Part shown: positions 1-10,503 of the stretch, in pieces | How positions within the stretch are numbered: position 1 is the first letter of the stretch | Layout of the letters: every line of letters begins with the position of its first letter | Position numbers and translations under genes: made by a program | The notes under the pieces: model-generated | What the model saw: only the letters and a program-made list of their open reading frames with translations | Databases searched by the model: none | Told to the model about the DNA's origin: nothing | DNA from: Aerococcus agrisoli | GTDB lineage: Bacteria; Bacillota; Bacilli; Lactobacillales; Aerococcaceae | Reading direction: 5' to 3' | Length of the DNA stretch: 55,321 nt | Assembly: GCF_003797145.1 (NCBI RefSeq) | Contig: NZ_RKMG01000013.1 | Span: forward strand, 1 to 55,321

Positions 1-63
1 CGAAAAGTATGAATTGTTCAGGTTCTATATATATAGTAAATATCTGAGACTTCTTTGTGCCCA

Positions 64-142
64 GGAATGTTCTCATTTTACCAAAGTCTATTCCGCTATG
101 CACCTTTTAGCCATCTAGTGTTCACTTACCACTATCACTGGC
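64..142. other. Stem-loop-rich intergenic stretch, strand unknown
   Basis: The first 178 bases hold no gene. Two stem-loops are visible: GGAAT (64-68) with ATTCC (90-94), and a two-part stem GCCA (110-113)/TGGC (139-142) enclosing TAGTG (116-120)/CACTA (130-134). CTTTG (53-57) could also pair with CAAAG (82-86). The promoter of the operon to the right lies downstream at 179-207, so this is probably not that operon's leader. It could be the leader or tail of a leftward gene outside the window. I could not match it to a riboswitch or T-box family. Confidence 0.35.
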
Positions 143-178
143 GATTTATTTTTTCTTTAACCTACCTACTATTGACAA

Positions 179-207
179 TTGTTATTAGGCCACAAATTAA
201 GTATTAT
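179..207 (+). promoter_or_regulatory. Promoter of the SAM hydrolase-ECF operon
   Basis: A -35-like TTGTTA (179-184), a 17-base spacer and a -10 TATTAT (202-207) lie 38 bases before the first start codon. A TTGACA at 172-177 overlaps the region but is too far from the -10. A GGAGG ribosome binding site follows at 233-237. Confidence 0.6.
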
Positions 208-244
208 TGGTTTATAAGGAAATACATATAATGGAGGTTTTTTT

Positions 245-1087
245 ATGGCAAATCATTTTTTAGTGTTACAAACCGACTTTGGATTAGGGGACGGTGCTGT
301 AGCAGCTATGTACGGTGTAGCATATACCGTTGATCCCAGTCTTACAATTTCTAACTTAACGCATGAGATCCCTCCATACGATATCTTTGCGGCATCATAT
401 CGCTTACTACAAACGATTAAATACTGGCCAGAGGAAACAGTATTTGTATCCGTTGTAGACCCAGGTGTTGGTTCAGCACGTAAATCAGTAGTAGCAAAAA
501 CAAAAACTGGTCACTACATCATTACTCCTGACAACGGGACATTAACACATGTTGCTGCCCATCTTGGTTTAGAAGCAGTTAAGGAAATCGATGAAATCAA
601 AAACCGTTTACCGCATTCAGAAGAATCACATACCTTCCATGGTCGTGATGTATATGTATACAACGGGGCAATGTTAGCGAACAATGCAGATTATTTTAAC
701 CAGTTGGAAAAATCAGTCGCTGTTGAGGATATCACGACTTTCCAATTAGGTGAATTATATGAAGCAGACGGCGTTATTCACGGTACCGTAGATATCCTAG
801 ATATCCGATTTGGCTCACTTTGGACTAATATCCCTTCAAGTGCCTTGAAAAATGCAGGCATCGAGAATGGAGACACCATCAGCGTGACCATTTACCATAA
901 CGGCATCAAACATTACCAAAACTATATTCTATTTGGCCATTCATTTGCGGATGTACCTGTTGGTGAACCAATTGGCTATATCAACTCCCTATTAAACTTA
1001 GGTGTGGCGATCAACCAAAAGAACTTCGCCGAAACATACGGTGTGGGCACGGGTATTGACTGGCAAATAGAAGTACGTAAAATTTAA
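245..1087 (+). CDS. SAM hydrolase / SAM hydroxide adenosyltransferase (DUF62 family)
   Basis: This 280-residue protein has the hallmarks of the DUF62 family: an early LQTDFGLGDG motif, DPGVGS near residue 75, PDNG near residue 97 and HGRDV near residue 131. Characterised members use water or hydroxide to split S-adenosylmethionine into adenosine and methionine; relatives in actinomycetes use halides. No signal peptide is seen, so it should be cytoplasmic. It is the first gene of a four-gene operon with an ECF transporter (63 bp to the S component), which suggests that it processes, or signals about, what the transporter imports. The ATG has a GGAGG site 7 bases upstream. Family call is firm; the link to transport is inference. 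Confidence 0.85.
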   Translation: MANHFLVLQTDFGLGDGAVAAMYGVAYTVDPSLTISNLTHEIPPYDIFAASYRLLQTIKYWPEETVFVSVVDPGVGSARKSVVAKTKTGHYIITPDNGTLTHVAAHLGLEAVKEIDEIKNRLPHSEESHTFHGRDVYVYNGAMLANNADYFNQLEKSVAVEDITTFQLGELYEADGVIHGTVDILDIRFGSLWTNIPSSALKNAGIENGDTISVTIYHNGIKHYQNYILFGHSFADVPVGEPIGYINSLLNLGVAINQKNFAETYGVGTGIDWQIEVRKI

Positions 1088-1149
1088 TTCGCTATTTTGA
1101 ACCAAAATAAATCTTATAATATAGAAGAAACTTTCAAAGGAGAACAAAC

Positions 1150-1704
1150 ATGAATAAAAAACAATCATCTATTACAACCCTAGTTGCCATCGGTGTAGGT
1201 GCAGCCGTATTCTTTATCTTAGGTCGCTTCCTATCCATCCCTACAGGTATTCCAAACACAAGTATTGAAACAACATATCCATTCCTAGCTTTAATGGCTA
1301 CTATCTTCGGTCCATTCGCTGGTTTATTCATTGGTTTGATTGGTCATGCGATAAAAGACTTATTAACTTATGGTTTGTGGTGGTCATGGGTATTAACATC
1401 TGGTTTTGCTGGATACGGCTTTGGTATCGTTGGCCGTCGCTTAAAAGTTAATGAAGGTATTTTCACTGCAAAAGATGCGATTCAATTCAATATTGGCCAA
1501 GTAGTCGTGAACGTGTTATCATGGGTTGTCATTGCACCAGTTTTAGACATCTTAATTTATTCAGAACCTGCGAACAAAGTTTTCCTACAAGGTGGGGTTT
1601 CTGCCCTTGTAAACTCTTTATCAGTAGGTATTATCGGTACATTGTTACTTAAAGGATATGCCTCTACACGTACGAAATCAGGAAGTTTACGTAAAGAGCA
1701 ATAA
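1150..1704 (+). CDS. ECF transporter S component, UPF0397 family
   Basis: A 184-residue, very hydrophobic protein with about five to six membrane segments. It matches the UPF0397 / ECF substrate-binding family: a first helix with a [16 protein letters not shown] segment, IPTGIPNT near residue 36, then [18 protein letters not shown] and WWSWV. The S component binds the substrate in the membrane and docks on the ATPase/T-protein module encoded by the next two genes. The substrate of UPF0397 proteins is not firmly known; the neighbouring SAM hydrolase hints at a methionine-, adenosine- or SAM-related compound, but this is inference. An AAAGGAG site precedes the ATG; spacing to the next gene is 18 bp. 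Confidence 0.85.
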   Translation: MNKKQSSITTLVAIGVGAAVFFILGRFLSIPTGIPNTSIETTYPFLALMATIFGPFAGLFIGLIGHAIKDLLTYGLWWSWVLTSGFAGYGFGIVGRRLKVNEGIFTAKDAIQFNIGQVVVNVLSWVVIAPVLDILIYSEPANKVFLQGGVSALVNSLSVGIIGTLLLKGYASTRTKSGSLRKEQ

Positions 1705-1722
1705 TAGAAAGTAGTTTTTATT

Positions 1723-3525
1723 ATGAATAACGTATTTACAACTAAGCCGGTGGACTCTAATGTCACACCGGCTATTGAATTTAAAAATGTATCTTTTCGC
1801 TATGCTAGTCAAGCTGACTTAAATCTTCACGATTTGTCTTTTGCGATCTATCCTGGCGAGAAGGTGTTAATTATCGGTCCTTCTGGTTCAGGTAAATCAA
1901 CGATTGGGAAAATGATCAATGGTCAAATTCCCAATACCTTTGATGGTGATTTAACCGGTGAGATTTTTATTAACGGCAAATCAATCAAGGGACAATCAAT
2001 CTTCGACCTTTCCCTACAGGTAGGAACTGTATTACAAGATACAGACGGTCAATTTGTTGGTTTAACAGTTGCTGAAGACTTGGCCTTCGCTTTGGAAAAT
2101 GATAACGTTGCACAAACAGACATGGTCGCTAAGGTGAATACCTGGGCAACTACGCTTGATTTGCATGACCTATTATCAGCCAAGCCTCAAGCTTTATCCG
2201 GCGGTCAGAAGCAACGTGTGTCCATTGGTGGTGTCTTAATTGATGAATCACCTATTGTCCTATTTGATGAACCTCTTGCCAACCTAGACCCTGCATCTGG
2301 TTTAGCAACCATGGAACTTATCGGTAAGTTAAATGCTTCTGAGCAGTTAACCACTATCGTCATTGAACACCGTTTAGAAGAAACATTAATTGCAGATATC
2401 GATCGTGTCATTGTCATTGAAAATGGTCGTCTCGTAGGGAATACAACGGTTGATTATTTACTTCGTTCTGATTTACTTGACCGTATTGGTGTGCGCCAGC
2501 CTTTATATCTGGATGCTTTTCATTATGCGGGGGTATCTTTGAAGCAATTTGATACGCTTGGTGCTTTTACACCAGACTTCATCACACCGAAAGTGGCGCA
2601 GGAGTTGACGACTTGGTATGATAGTCAGGTTGATACGAGCCGTGACCAGTTACAAAAGCCGATTGTGCAACTTGAAAATGTTGCTTTTCGCTATCATGAT
2701 ACGCCTTTGATTCAAGATATGAATCTGACGATTTATGATGGTGAGTTGATTTCGCTGGTTGGGACGAATGGTGCGGGTAAGTCGACCTTAGCTAAGTTGC
2801 TATGTGGTTTTGAGCGTCCTGATGCGGGAAAAATCACTGTATTTGGTCAAGATGCGGCGCAATTGTCGATTAAGGAGATTGCGGATGATATTGGTTATGT
2901 GATGCAGAATCCGAATCTGATGATTTCGAAAAATCTTTTGGCCGATGAGGTGGCTTCTGGGCTCATTAACCGCGGTCTTTACAAGGACGGCGCTGATGAG
3001 GAATTATTGGAACGTGTGGCGCATGCTTTGCGGATTTGTGGTCTTTTCCCTTACCGCAACTGGCCGATTTCCGCTTTGTCTTATGGGCAAAAACGACGCG
3101 CAACGATTGCCAGCATTCTGGTTTTAAATCCTAAATTATTGATTTTGGATGAACCAACAGCTGGTCAGGACTACAAGCATTACACGGATATGATGGCCTT
3201 TATTCAAGAGTTGAATGCGAATGAAGGAATCACCATTTTGATGATTACCCACGATATGCATTTGATGCAAGAATACACCAACCGGACAATTGTTCTACAT
3301 GATGGGCAAATTCTAGCGGATAACAAGCCGTCAGCCGTGCTTGCTGATGAATATTTGATGAAACAAGCCCATTTAGCACCGACTAGCTTGTATCAATTAG
3401 CGAAAGCCTTACCGAATATTGAACCAACAAGCTTTATCGATGCCTTCATTCGTTATGAGCGAAATCTGAAAATTGATAAATTGGCGACGGTTCGTCTTGA
3501 AAGGAGTGTGGCGGATTTTGGCTAA
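1723..3525 (+). CDS. ECF transporter ATPase, two ABC domains in one chain
   Basis: A 600-residue ATP-binding protein with two complete nucleotide-binding domains, unlike the common separate EcfA1/EcfA2 pair. Domain 1 (about 15-245) has Walker A GPSGSGKS, signature LSGGQKQR and Walker B IVLFDEP. Domain 2 (about 315-550) has Walker A GTNGAGKS, a degenerate signature LSYGQKRR and Walker B LLILDEP. Fused ATPases of this kind go with dedicated (group I-like) ECF systems, in which S, A and T genes form one operon, as here. It powers uptake through the S/T membrane proteins. Its end overlaps the T-component start by 8 bp, consistent with translational coupling. Confidence 0.88.
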   Translation: MNNVFTTKPVDSNVTPAIEFKNVSFRYASQADLNLHDLSFAIYPGEKVLIIGPSGSGKSTIGKMINGQIPNTFDGDLTGEIFINGKSIKGQSIFDLSLQVGTVLQDTDGQFVGLTVAEDLAFALENDNVAQTDMVAKVNTWATTLDLHDLLSAKPQALSGGQKQRVSIGGVLIDESPIVLFDEPLANLDPASGLATMELIGKLNASEQLTTIVIEHRLEETLIADIDRVIVIENGRLVGNTTVDYLLRSDLLDRIGVRQPLYLDAFHYAGVSLKQFDTLGAFTPDFITPKVAQELTTWYDSQVDTSRDQLQKPIVQLENVAFRYHDTPLIQDMNLTIYDGELISLVGTNGAGKSTLAKLLCGFERPDAGKITVFGQDAAQLSIKEIADDIGYVMQNPNLMISKNLLADEVASGLINRGLYKDGADEELLERVAHALRICGLFPYRNWPISALSYGQKRRATIASILVLNPKLLILDEPTAGQDYKHYTDMMAFIQELNANEGITILMITHDMHLMQEYTNRTIVLHDGQILADNKPSAVLADEYLMKQAHLAPTSLYQLAKALPNIEPTSFIDAFIRYERNLKIDKLATVRLERSVADFG

Positions 3526-4357
3526 GACACAAGGACAAACCTTGGGCTATATTGCTCGAGATACACCGCTACACCGTTTATCAGGCGCTACCAAGCTAAT
3601 TGCCTTTATCGCCCTATCAGTCATCGCGATGACTTCGTATGACACGCGCTTTTTGATTGGCTTGGGAATTTTATCGCTAATCTTGTTCTGGGTATCAAAA
3701 ATCCAATGGTCTGAAGTGAAGACGGTCATTTACTTTATTCTCTTCTTCTCCATCTTGAATTTGATTACCATCTATATATTCGAACCAGAATATGGGGTGC
3801 AGTTGTATGATTCACGTACCGTAATTGCTGAAGGTATTGGTCGCTATTCACTGACCCAGGAACAACTTTTCTACGAGTTCAATTTATTCGTTAAATATTT
3901 CTCGACCATTCCCTTGGCTTTGATTTTTATTTTAACGACCAATCCAAGTGAATTTGCCTCATCACTTAATCGAATAGGCGTTTCCTACCGCATCGCTTAT
4001 GCTGTAGCGCTAGCTTTGCGTTATATTCCGGACATCCAAAGTCAATTCTTTGCTGTTCGCCAGAGCCAACAAGCGCGTGGGATTGAGATGTCAAAAAAGG
4101 CACCCCTGATCCAACGTGTGAAGCGTTCGGCTCAGGTGATTATGCCTTTGATATTCTCTAGTCTTGACCGTATTGAGGTAATTAGCCAAGCTATGGAACT
4201 GCGTCGCTTTGGGAAAGAAAACCGCCGTACCTGGTACAGTGCACGACCTTTCAAACGTGGTGATTTCATCGCATTATTTGTGACAATCGTGTTGGTTGCC
4301 ATTGGTGTCAGTCTATTCTTCATCAACGGTGGCCGTTTCTATAACCCATTTAAATAA
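3518..4357 (+). CDS. ECF transporter T component (CbiQ/EcfT family)
   Basis: The transmembrane coupling protein of the ECF transporter, 279 residues from a TTG start at 3518. I prefer this TTG because AAGGAG (3501-3506) sits 11 bases before it and the protein then begins MAKTQGQTLGYI; a longer reading from 3473 lacks a good site. Membrane helices lie near residues 25-60, 65-90 and 115-140, with one at the C-terminus. The conserved QAxxxRG-type ATPase-docking motif appears as QSQQARGIE, and a second cytoplasmic ERxEVISQAMELRRF-like stretch appears as DRIEVISQAMELRRF. Last gene of the operon, followed by a terminator. Confidence 0.87.
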   Translation: MAKTQGQTLGYIARDTPLHRLSGATKLIAFIALSVIAMTSYDTRFLIGLGILSLILFWVSKIQWSEVKTVIYFILFFSILNLITIYIFEPEYGVQLYDSRTVIAEGIGRYSLTQEQLFYEFNLFVKYFSTIPLALIFILTTNPSEFASSLNRIGVSYRIAYAVALALRYIPDIQSQFFAVRQSQQARGIEMSKKAPLIQRVKRSAQVIMPLIFSSLDRIEVISQAMELRRFGKENRRTWYSARPFKRGDFIALFVTIVLVAIGVSLFFINGGRFYNPFK

Positions 4358-4364
4358 GCTAAAC

Positions 4365-4411
4365 AAAAAAGGTAGCAAACTCGTTCTAATAAACGAGTTT
4401 GCTACCTTTTT
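4365..4411. terminator. Bidirectional terminator between ECF operon and carB
   Basis: A perfect 15-bp stem (4371-4385 with 4392-4406) and a 6-base loop, with an A-run on the left and a T-run on the right, lie between two convergent genes. It can end transcription in both directions. Confidence 0.9.
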
Positions 4412-4453
4412 CTATGTTTAGTTTACTATTCGCTTACCAAGTAAAGTGCTAGT

Positions 4454-7400
4454 TTACACTAACGCGTTGATTTGGAAGCCACGGTCTTCTAATACATATA
4501 GGATTGCTTCAGCTGTATCAATTGATGTTAACAATGGCACACCACGTTCGATGGCTGCTTTACGGATCAATTGACCTGAATTTTGGTCGTGACGTGCACG
4601 TCCCCAAGTGTTAATGATGATTTGCGCGCGTTCATCAGTAATTAAGTTTACTAATGTTTGCTCGATTTCTTTTTCATCAGTTTGTTCGCTTGACGTTACA
4701 GCAACTGTGTCGATGCCTGCTGCTTCAAATTCAGCTTGCATGTCGCCTGTTACCATCACGCTGAAACCAATTTGACGGAAGCGGTGTGCTAATGCCAAAC
4801 TTTCTTCAACGTCTGCTTTAGTAATAGTGAATAAGACATTTCCAAAGTCATTGACATGGATATTGCTTCCTGCAAAGGCTTTGTATAAAGCTTTTTGAAG
4901 GTTAATATCTGAACCCATAACTTCACCAGTTGATTTCATTTCAGGACCTAATTGTGGGTCCACTAAGTTCAATTTCGTGAATGAGAAGACTGGTGCTTTT
5001 ACGTGAACCATTTCGCCTTCAGCGTAAAGACCTGGTTGGTAACCTTGGTCAAGAATGCTTTCACCTAAGATAGCTCGTGTCGCAACTTGGGCCATTGGAA
5101 TACCTGTTACTTTACTTAAGAAAGGTACTGTACGGCTGGCACGTGGGTTTACTTCAATTACGTAAACTTGTTCGTCTTGAACGATGAATTGAATATTCAT
5201 CATACCCAAGCAGTTTAGGCCAAATGATAGACGTTCAGTATAGTCGACGATGGTCGCTTTGACTTCATCAGATAGGCTTTGTGAAGGATAAACGGCCATA
5301 GAGTCACCTGAGTGGACCCCAGAACGTTCGATATGCTCCATAATACCTGGGATTAAGACATTTTCACCATCACAAATGGCATCAACTTCAACTTCAGTAC
5401 CGACAACGTAGTGGTCAATCAAGATTGGGCGGTCTGGCGATGCGATCATGGCATCTTCCATGTAGCTGCGTAAGTCCGCGTCGTTATCAACGATTTCCAT
5501 ACCACGTCCACCTAATACGTAACTTGGACGTACTAAGACTGGATAGCCGATTTTAGCTGGGATTTGTAAAGCATCTTCAACTGACATTGCAGTAAATCCT
5601 TCTGGTTGAGGGATACCTAGGTCTGTTAAGGCTTGCTCAAACAAGTCACGGTCTTCTGCACGGTCTAGGTCTTCGACGGTTGTACCTAAGATAGGAATAC
5701 CTAATTTGTGCAATGGTTCAGCTAAGTTAATCGCTGTTTGACCACCAAATTGGACGATAACCCCTTCAGGTTTTTCTAGGTCGATGACATGAAGCACGTC
5801 TTCTAAGGTAAGTGGCTCAAAGTATAGTTTATCTGAAATTGAGAAGTCAGTAGATACCGTTTCTGGGTTGTTGTTCATGATAATTGCTTCGTAGCCGGCT
5901 TGTTGGATAGCTTTTACAGAGTGCACTGTCGCGTAGTCAAATTCGACCCCTTGACCAATACGGATTGGACCTGAACCTAATACTAATACTGTTTTCTTGT
6001 CTGAAGGGATACTTTCGTTTTCAGCGCTATACGTTGAGTAGAAGTAAGGTGTGTTCGATTCAAATTCAGCCGCACAGGTATCTACTGTTTTGTAGACTGG
6101 GCGAATGCCGTTTTCAGCACGTAAGTCACGTACATCTGCTAAGTCATTTTCCCATAAACGAGAAATGGCTAAGTCTGAGAAACCGTAACGTTTTGCGTCT
6201 GTTAAAACAGCAACATCATTCTTGTTCGCTGCTAGTTTATTTTCTAACTCGACAATGTGCATCAAGACATCTAAGAAGTATAGGTTAATCTTGGTCATGT
6301 CGTGTAATTGTTCAATCGTGTAGCCACGGCGTAAGGCTTCAGCCAGGTAGAAGATACGGTCATCTTGTGCACGCGTAATTTTATCTACTAATGTTGCTTC
6401 ATCCGCTTCGCGACTTGCTGTAGTTGCCATGTGTTCTGCACCAATTTCTAGTGAACGAACAGCTTTCAATAAGGCTTCTTCTAGGTTGGTACCAATGGCC
6501 ATTACTTCACCAGTGGCCTTCATTTGTGTACCTAATTGACGGTCACCTTTTTCGAACTTGTCAAATGGCCAACGTGGAATTTTCGCAACTACGTAGTCTA
6601 AAGCTGGTTCAAATTCAGCTAAAGTTGTACCTGTTACAGGGTTGATCATTTCGTCAAGGGTTAAACCTACGGCAATTTTGGCTGCAATTTTCGCAATTGG
6701 GTAACCAGTTGCTTTTGATGCTAACGCCGAAGAACGACTTACACGTGGGTTAACTTCAATTACGTAGTAGTTGAAGCTATTTGGATCTAAGGCTAATTGC
6801 ACGTTACATCCACCTTCGATACCTAAAGCACGGATGATTTTTAATGATGCATCACGTAGCATTTGGTTCTCATGGTCAGTAAGCGTTAAGGTTGGTGCGA
6901 AAACGATTGAGTCCCCTGTATGAATACCAACTGGGTCAAAGTTTTCCATGTTACATACAACCAAGGCATTATCAGCGCTATCACGCATTACTTCGTATTC
7001 GATTTCTTTGTAACCAGCGATTGAAATTTCAATCAAACATTGGGTTACAGGAGATAATTTTAGCCCTTTTGCTACGATTTCACGTAACTCAGCAGGGTCA
7101 TTACAAATCCCTCCACCGGTACCACCCATGGTAAAGGCTGGACGAACAATTACTGGATATCCAGCTTTGTCTGCGAATGCTAAGGCTTCTTCAACCGTAT
7201 GTACAATATCACTTTCAGGTACTGGCTCATTTAATTCACGCATTAGGTTACGGAATAAGTCACGGTCTTCAGCTTGGTCGATAGCAGATAATTTTGTACC
7301 CAATAATTGGATGCCTAGTTCATCTAGAATACCGTCATTGGCTAATTCAATCGCCATATTCAAGCCTGTTTGACCACCCAAAGTAGGTAGAATTGCATCT

Positions 7401-7648
7401 GGGCGTTCTTTACGTAAGATGCGAGATACAAATTCTAGCGTAATTGGTTCAATGTAGACTTTATCAGCAATTTCTGTATCCGTCATGATGGTTGCTGGAT
7501 TGGAGTTCACTAATACAACTTCATAGCCTTCTTCACGCAAAGATAAGCATGCTTGCGTACCAGCATAGTCGAATTCTGCTGCCTGTCCGATGATAATTGG
7601 TCCAGATCCGATGACCATAATCTTGTGAATATCAGTACGTTTTGGCAT
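4454..7648 (-). CDS. carB: Carbamoyl-phosphate synthase large subunit
   Basis: A 1064-residue protein of normal length for CarB. It makes carbamoyl phosphate from bicarbonate, ATP and ammonia delivered by CarA, for pyrimidine and arginine synthesis. The two homologous ATP-grasp halves are plain: the first begins [20 protein letters not shown], the second (near residue 555) [18 protein letters not shown]. Each carries GGQT and a VIEVNPR(V/A)SR motif. The C-terminal regulatory domain starts around residue 935. Its ATG overlaps the carA stop codon by one base (TAATG), so the two subunits are probably translationally coupled. Confidence 0.97.
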   Translation of the reverse strand: MPKRTDIHKIMVIGSGPIIIGQAAEFDYAGTQACLSLREEGYEVVLVNSNPATIMTDTEIADKVYIEPITLEFVSRILRKERPDAILPTLGGQTGLNMAIELANDGILDELGIQLLGTKLSAIDQAEDRDLFRNLMRELNEPVPESDIVHTVEEALAFADKAGYPVIVRPAFTMGGTGGGICNDPAELREIVAKGLKLSPVTQCLIEISIAGYKEIEYEVMRDSADNALVVCNMENFDPVGIHTGDSIVFAPTLTLTDHENQMLRDASLKIIRALGIEGGCNVQLALDPNSFNYYVIEVNPRVSRSSALASKATGYPIAKIAAKIAVGLTLDEMINPVTGTTLAEFEPALDYVVAKIPRWPFDKFEKGDRQLGTQMKATGEVMAIGTNLEEALLKAVRSLEIGAEHMATTASREADEATLVDKITRAQDDRIFYLAEALRRGYTIEQLHDMTKINLYFLDVLMHIVELENKLAANKNDVAVLTDAKRYGFSDLAISRLWENDLADVRDLRAENGIRPVYKTVDTCAAEFESNTPYFYSTYSAENESIPSDKKTVLVLGSGPIRIGQGVEFDYATVHSVKAIQQAGYEAIIMNNNPETVSTDFSISDKLYFEPLTLEDVLHVIDLEKPEGVIVQFGGQTAINLAEPLHKLGIPILGTTVEDLDRAEDRDLFEQALTDLGIPQPEGFTAMSVEDALQIPAKIGYPVLVRPSYVLGGRGMEIVDNDADLRSYMEDAMIASPDRPILIDHYVVGTEVEVDAICDGENVLIPGIMEHIERSGVHSGDSMAVYPSQSLSDEVKATIVDYTERLSFGLNCLGMMNIQFIVQDEQVYVIEVNPRASRTVPFLSKVTGIPMAQVATRAILGESILDQGYQPGLYAEGEMVHVKAPVFSFTKLNLVDPQLGPEMKSTGEVMGSDINLQKALYKAFAGSNIHVNDFGNVLFTITKADVEESLALAHRFRQIGFSVMVTGDMQAEFEAAGIDTVAVTSSEQTDEKEIEQTLVNLITDERAQIIINTWGRARHDQNSGQLIRKAAIERGVPLLTSIDTAEAILYVLEDRGFQINALV

Positions 7649-8736
7649 TAAATAGTCCCCTCCAAGTTCTTGTTGTTTTCCATTAAATCGATAAAGCGGT
7701 CAAATAAGTGGTCCGCGTCATGTGGCCCTGGTGCTGCATCTGGGTGATATTGCACGCTGAAAGCAGGCAATGTTTTGTGGCGTACACCTTCAACCGTTTC
7801 ATCGTTGATTTCGATGTGTGTGATTTCTAAATCAGTATTGGCAATTGATGCTGCGTCTACTGCATAACCATGGTTTTGTGAAGTGAAATCGATACGACCA
7901 GTTGCTAGTTCGCGTACTGGATGGTTAAATCCACGGTGACCAAATTTCATTTTAAATGTTTCCCCACCGTTTGCTAAACATAGTAATTGGTGACCTAAAC
8001 AAATCCCAAACAAAGGAATTTTTCCTTGAATTTCTCTAATCATATCTAATGATTCAGGAATACTTGTTGGGTCCCCAGGACCGTTCGTTAACATAACCCC
8101 ATCTGGTGCTAAGCGTAGAATTTCTTGTGCTGTTGTATCGTAAGGTACTACCGTTACATTACATTCACGTTTGTTTAATTCGCGTAAGATAGAGTGTTTC
8201 AAACCAAAGTCTACAACGACAACATTTTTACCCGCATTAGGATTTACATAGCGTGTTTTCGTTGATACTTGTGATACTTGATCCGTTGGTAATTCAGTCG
8301 CACGAAGCGTTGCTAAAGCAGCTTCAATGTCAGTACCCTCATTTAGAAGACTAGCCTTCATTGTACCGTGACTACGGATTGTTTTCGTCAATTGACGTGT
8401 ATCAATGTGTTTAATACCAGGAATATCATATTCCACTAAGAAATCATCCAAGCTCATTTTTGATCGCCAGTTAGATGGGAAACGTGCAACTTCACGACAA
8501 ATGATTGCTTTCACTGTTGGGTCTACAGATTCAAAATCATCCGCATTTACACCATAATTCCCGATTAATGGGAAAGTAAATGTTAACATTTGACCGTTAT
8601 AACTTTGGTCTGTTAAAGATTCTTGATAGCCTGTCATCCCTGTTGAGAAAACAACTTCGCCAATGACCTCTTTCGTTGCGCCAAAAGCTTCTCCATAAAA
8701 TGTTTCGCCAGTTTCTAACAACAATATTTTTTCCAT
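7648..8736 (-). CDS. carA: Carbamoyl-phosphate synthase small (glutaminase) subunit
   Basis: A 362-residue glutamine amidotransferase that hydrolyses glutamine and feeds ammonia to CarB. The catalytic cysteine is in GICLGHQLL and the histidine in [12 protein letters not shown]. The usual glutamate of the triad is aspartate (HPD rather than HPE), which I believe is common in lactic acid bacteria. I start at 8736 ([10 protein letters not shown]) because an AAGGTGAG ribosome binding site lies just upstream; an earlier ATG at 8763 would add nine unusual residues. Its 5' leader carries a PyrR attenuator. Confidence 0.95.
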   Translation of the reverse strand: MEKILLLETGETFYGEAFGATKEVIGEVVFSTGMTGYQESLTDQSYNGQMLTFTFPLIGNYGVNADDFESVDPTVKAIICREVARFPSNWRSKMSLDDFLVEYDIPGIKHIDTRQLTKTIRSHGTMKASLLNEGTDIEAALATLRATELPTDQVSQVSTKTRYVNPNAGKNVVVVDFGLKHSILRELNKRECNVTVVPYDTTAQEILRLAPDGVMLTNGPGDPTSIPESLDMIREIQGKIPLFGICLGHQLLCLANGGETFKMKFGHRGFNHPVRELATGRIDFTSQNHGYAVDAASIANTDLEITHIEINDETVEGVRHKTLPAFSVQYHPDAAPGPHDADHLFDRFIDLMENNKNLEGTI

Positions 8737-8787
8737 TTTTCCACTCACCTTCAATGAACACACCTAATTTTTTACCATTGATTTTTA

Positions 8788-8915
8788 CAAAAAAAGCACT
8801 CAGCCCGAGGGCTAAGCGCTTTACGACACTACAAGTAAATTGAAGATATAGTAAACAAACCATTTTCATGGTTTCACTTGACCCCTTGAAAGCCTCACAG
8901 GACTTGATTTAAAGG
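8788..8915 (-). promoter_or_regulatory. PyrR-dependent transcription attenuator of carAB
   Basis: Read on the minus strand, the leader contains AGTCCTGTGAGGCT (within 8890-8905) in a hairpin closed by CCTT/AAGG. This is the PyrR-binding anti-antiterminator consensus of pyr operons. Downstream is a Rho-independent terminator with arms 8795-8806 and 8809-8820 and a T-run. With UMP/UTP-bound PyrR the first hairpin is stabilised and the terminator forms, so carAB should be repressed by pyrimidines. Confidence 0.88.
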
Positions 8916-8931
8916 TTTTTTGTTTTTTCTA

Positions 8932-8960
8932 AGATTACGCTATTCACATACTATTGTCAA
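8932..8960 (-). promoter_or_regulatory. carAB promoter
   Basis: On the minus strand: a consensus TTGACA -35 (8955-8960), 17-base spacer and TAATCT -10 (8932-8937), just upstream of the PyrR leader. Confidence 0.85.
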
Positions 8961-9177
8961 TCATTGATTGAAAATTTTCGTATTTTTCATGAATAAATAT
9001 CTCAGAAAACTCATCATTTTCTCATATAAAACCTAATGCCTCAAGGAATCCGCAAAAAATGCCCTACAGCTTCTTTGTATAGAATGTGCAATTTTTGTAC
9101 GTTCATCTGGTGAAAAGTGACAAATGCTATTTACAAAATTTCGTCTAAAATTTTAGTAAGATAATGCATATTTGCGT
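8961..9177. other. AT-rich gap without recognisable gene
   Basis: Between the carAB promoter and the tuf terminator I see no open reading frame with a ribosome binding site and no convincing hairpin. Confidence 0.5.
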
Positions 9178-9210
9178 AAAAAAAGAAGACCGAGTCGTCA
9201 CCCGGTCTTC
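9178..9210 (-). terminator. tuf terminator
   Basis: On the minus strand, GAAGACCG/CGGTCTTC arms (9203-9210 and 9185-9192) are followed by a seven-base T-run, 44 bases after the tuf stop. Confidence 0.9.
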
Positions 9211-9253
9211 TTCCAATTTGCAAATTTAGTTTTTAAAGTTTAATTGTTTAAAA

Positions 9254-10441
9254 TTAAGCTTCGATTTCAGTGATTGTACCAGCACCTACAGTACGGCCAC
9301 CTTCACGGATAGAGAATTTAGTACCGTTTTCGATCGCAACTGGGTGGATCAATTCAACGTCCATGTCAACGTTATCACCAGGCATAACCATTGGTACATC
9401 TTCTGGTAAAGTAATAACACCAGTGATGTCAGTTGTACGGAAGTAGAATTGTGGACGGTAGTTAGTTAAGAATGGAGTATGACGTCCACCTTCTTCTTTA
9501 GACAATACGTAAACTTGTGCTTTAAATTTAGTATGTGGAGTAATTGAACCTGGTTTAGCTAATACTTGACCACGTTCGATATCTTCACGTTGCACACCAC
9601 GTAATAAGGCACCAATGTTGTCACCTGATTGTGCGTAGTCTAAAGTTTTACGGAACATTTCAACACCAGTTACAACTGATTTACCGATTTCGTCTTTAAC
9701 ACCAACGATATCAACTTCGTCACCAGTACGTACTTCACCACGTTCTACACGACCAGTAGCAACAGTACCACGACCAGTAATTGAGAACACGTCTTCAATT
9801 GGCATCATGAATGGTTTGTCGTTTTGACGTTCAGGTTCTTGGATGTAAGTATCTACAGCTTCCATCAATTCTAAGATTTTAGCTTCTTGTTCTGCGTCAC
9901 CGTTCAATGCTAATAAAGCTGAACCAGAGATTACAGGTAGATCGTCTCCAGGGTAACCATATTCAGATAATAAGTCACGAACTTCCATTTCAACTAATTC
10001 TAGTAATTCTTCATCGTCAACTTGGTCAACTTTGTTTAAGAATACTACGAAGTAAGGAACACCTATTTGACCTGCTAAAAGGATGTGTTCACGAGTTTGT
10101 GGCATTGGACCATCAGCTGCAGATACTACTAAGATAGCACCATCCATTTGAGCAGCACCAGTGATCATGTTTTTAACGTAGTCGGCATGTCCTGGGGCAT
10201 CGATATGAGCGTAGTGACGGTTAGCTGTTTCATATTCGATATGAGAAGTGTTGATTGTGATACCACGTTCTTGTTCTTCTGGAGCGTTATCGATTGAAGC
10301 GTAGTCTTTAGCTTCACCGAAACCGTTTTTAGCTAAAACTGTAGCGATTGCTGCAGATAAAGTAGTTTTACCGTGGTCAACGTGACCTAATGTACCCACG
10401 TTAACATGGGGTTTTGTACGTTCGTAAGTTTCTTTTGCCAT
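9254..10441 (-). CDS. tuf: Elongation factor Tu
   Basis: A 395-residue translation GTPase of standard length that delivers aminoacyl-tRNA to the ribosome. G-domain motifs are intact: GHVDHGKT (P-loop), DAPGHADY and NKVDQVDD. Domains 2 and 3 follow from about residue 205 ([13 protein letters not shown]). It is the last gene of the str cluster but has its own strong promoter in the 166-bp gap after fusA, consistent with its need for very high expression. The ATG has an AGGAGG-type site. Confidence 0.99.
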   Translation of the reverse strand: MAKETYERTKPHVNVGTLGHVDHGKTTLSAAIATVLAKNGFGEAKDYASIDNAPEEQERGITINTSHIEYETANRHYAHIDAPGHADYVKNMITGAAQMDGAILVVSAADGPMPQTREHILLAGQIGVPYFVVFLNKVDQVDDEELLELVEMEVRDLLSEYGYPGDDLPVISGSALLALNGDAEQEAKILELMEAVDTYIQEPERQNDKPFMMPIEDVFSITGRGTVATGRVERGEVRTGDEVDIVGVKDEIGKSVVTGVEMFRKTLDYAQSGDNIGALLRGVQREDIERGQVLAKPGSITPHTKFKAQVYVLSKEEGGRHTPFLTNYRPQFYFRTTDITGVITLPEDVPMVMPGDNVDMDVELIHPVAIENGTKFSIREGGRTVGAGTITEIEA

Positions 10442-10503
10442 TTTATTATTCCTCCTAAGAATAGAAAATATTAAACCTAAGTTTATAGATTTTCAATAAG
10501 TTA

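Noticed and set aside
1..244. SAM riboswitch, SMK box or T-box for the SAM hydrolase operon
   Set aside because: None of the conserved cores is present, and the promoter lies only about 38 bases from the start codon.
3473..3517. Longer ECF T component starting in the ATPase gene
   Set aside because: The TTG at 3518 has AAGGAG at a suitable distance and gives the usual N-terminus.
7648..8736. CarA catalytic triad defect (HPD instead of HPE)
   Set aside because: I believe Asp at this place is common in CarA of lactic acid bacteria; the rest of the active site is intact, so not a dead enzyme.
8597..8869. 90-codon minus-strand ORF over the carA leader
   Set aside because: It overlaps the PyrR attenuator and the carA start in another frame, with no suitable start site; shadow.
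9907..10137. ORFs opposite tuf, fusA, lysS, carB and mfd
   Set aside because: Antisense to strongly conserved genes, without ribosome binding sites or recognisable products.
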